A stretch of DNA of 30,011 nucleotides, from assembly GCA_002371615.1 (NCBI GenBank), contig DFGA01000060.1, forward strand, positions 1-30,011, given 5' to 3'. The notes under the pieces are model-generated. The model was not told the origin of the DNA, did not search any database, and saw only the letters and a list, made by a program, of their open reading frames with translations. Below, piece after piece: positions 29,723 to 30,011 of this stretch. The translations under genes were made by a program, and so were the position numbers. Each line of letters starts with the position of its first letter. Position 1 is the first letter of the stretch. The stretch is from Lachnospiraceae bacterium UBA3762. GTDB lineage: Bacteria > Bacillota > Clostridia > Lachnospirales > Lachnospiraceae.

Positions 29723-29744
29723 GTTCGAATCCCCCGTGTCTCAT
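29723..29744 (+). repeat. Attachment site (right copy of tRNA-Lys 3' end)
   Basis: 22 bases identical to 27376-27397. The upstream sequence (TCTTAATATC) is not tRNA, so only the 3' end is duplicated, as at the far end of an integrated element. Confidence 0.85.
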
Positions 29745-29790
29745 TCCAAAGTCAGTAAAATCAAGGGTTTCGGGACCCGAAAAATCGAAA

Positions 29791-29817
29791 GTAACCAGAA
29801 AAGTAACCAAAGTAACC
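29791..29817 (+). repeat. GTAACC iterons, right
   Basis: GTAACC at 29791, 29803 and 29812 (periods 12 and 9), the same as at 27501. Confidence 0.5.
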
Positions 29818-29860
29818 AAAAAAATTGATTCTAGGAAAGGAAAAGAGCTTGAGTTCTGTA

Positions 29861-29886
29861 CGCGGGGCATAGTCCTCGCGTTTTTT
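29861..29886 (+). terminator. Terminator in the right 190-bp repeat
   Basis: CGCGGGG (29861-29867), loop CATAGT, CCTCGCG (29874-29880), T6. One G-U pair versus the left copy. Confidence 0.85.
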
Positions 29887-29891
29887 ATTGA

Positions 29892-29954
29892 AAAGACCTT
29901 CTGATCAACGTGAATGTGTTTGAGGCGTATTTGGAGCCGCATAAGGTGAAATAA
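29892..29954 (+). pseudogene. C-terminal tail of an excisionase-like gene (right copy)
   Basis: The frame reads KDLLINVNVFEAYLEPHKVK then TAA, with differences from the left copy that mostly keep or conserve residues. It has no upstream body. Both tails keep their frame, suggesting two related elements once used this tRNA. Confidence 0.45.
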
Positions 29955-30011
29955 GGTATATGATCGGTACAGAAAGGTAGGACGAGCGTAAGCGCTAAAT
30001 ATTTCGGCGGA

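Larger units (their letters stand above)
29752..29951 (+). repeat. 190-bp direct repeat, right copy
   Basis: Matches 27462-27651 with few changes. It begins 8 bp after the attachment core, while the left copy begins about 65 bp after it, so the trailing hairpin is missing here. Confidence 0.85.
29591..30011. other. Right flank of the integration scar, no intact gene
   Basis: It contains GTAACC pair 29651/29661, the right attachment copy, the right 190-bp repeat, a terminator (29861-29886) and an excisionase-like tail. The last 60 bases hold no recognisable start of a gene. Confidence 0.7.

Overview
The window looks like a chromosome segment of a Lachnospiraceae bacterium, most likely Butyrivibrio or a close relative. 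The reasons are moderate GC, strong AAGGAGG ribosome sites, an esterase that reads like the Butyrivibrio feruloyl esterase Est1E, PadR plus HAAS-FtsW gene pairs, InlB-B-repeat surface proteins, and a large set of lineage-specific proteins. The genus is inferred from memory of sequences, not from a search.

Layout. 1-1.6 kb: decayed accessory material (the C-terminal part of a DUF4143-type ATPase and a broken YhcG/DUF1016 nuclease). 1.9-2.2 kb: a small secreted Cys-rich protein on the minus strand. 2.4-4.6 kb: a LytTR response regulator and its GHKL histidine kinase. 4.8-10 kb: seven proteins without signal peptides, one with FliD-like features. 10.2-11 kb: a second, orphan LytTR regulator. 11.1-15.6 kb: three more island proteins, including a 728-residue protein and a protein with three EF-hand-like calcium loops. 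15.7-16.5 kb: a promoter, a structured RNA, a hairpin and a predicted PBECR-type RNase. 16.6-18.4 kb: PadR and a HAAS-FtsW membrane protein. 18.5-19.9 kb: a paralogue of the 728-residue protein and a fragment of another island gene. 19.9-26.9 kb: ordinary genes (diguanylate cyclase, patatin, esterase, tRNA-His, chemoreceptor, tcdA, SIMPL protein). 27-30 kb: tRNA-Arg/Gln/Lys, with a 2.3-kb integration scar at the tRNA-Lys 3' end that carries an InlB-repeat protein and integrase and excisionase remnants.

The most interesting system is the 2.4-19.9 kb island. Its leaders share three layers of control that can be read in the DNA. (1) Paired LytTR-type direct repeats: two copies of a TTCACGT-type site (copies 21 bp apart) upstream of the first regulator and the first operon, and three copies of a TAGTCG-type site (20-21 bp apart) upstream of the second regulator and two following genes. 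Each type sits at a fixed distance from its -10 element. (2) Those -10 elements, and two promoters without LytTR sites, resemble flagellar sigma-28/SigD promoters (TAAA-N15/16-GCCGATAT). (3) Nearly every gene or operon is preceded by a small hairpin whose loop is ANGGA (AAGGAT, AAGGAG, ACGGAT, ATGGAG), the form recognised by CsrA, often with a second one over the Shine-Dalgarno. Five such hairpins lie inside leader terminators and would be mutually exclusive with them.

Together with the FliD-like first gene product and the lack of signal peptides, this suggests that the island encodes proteins made late in flagellar assembly, possibly exported through the flagellar apparatus and tuned by two LytTR signalling inputs and CsrA. 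The signals are directly visible. The export role is inference.
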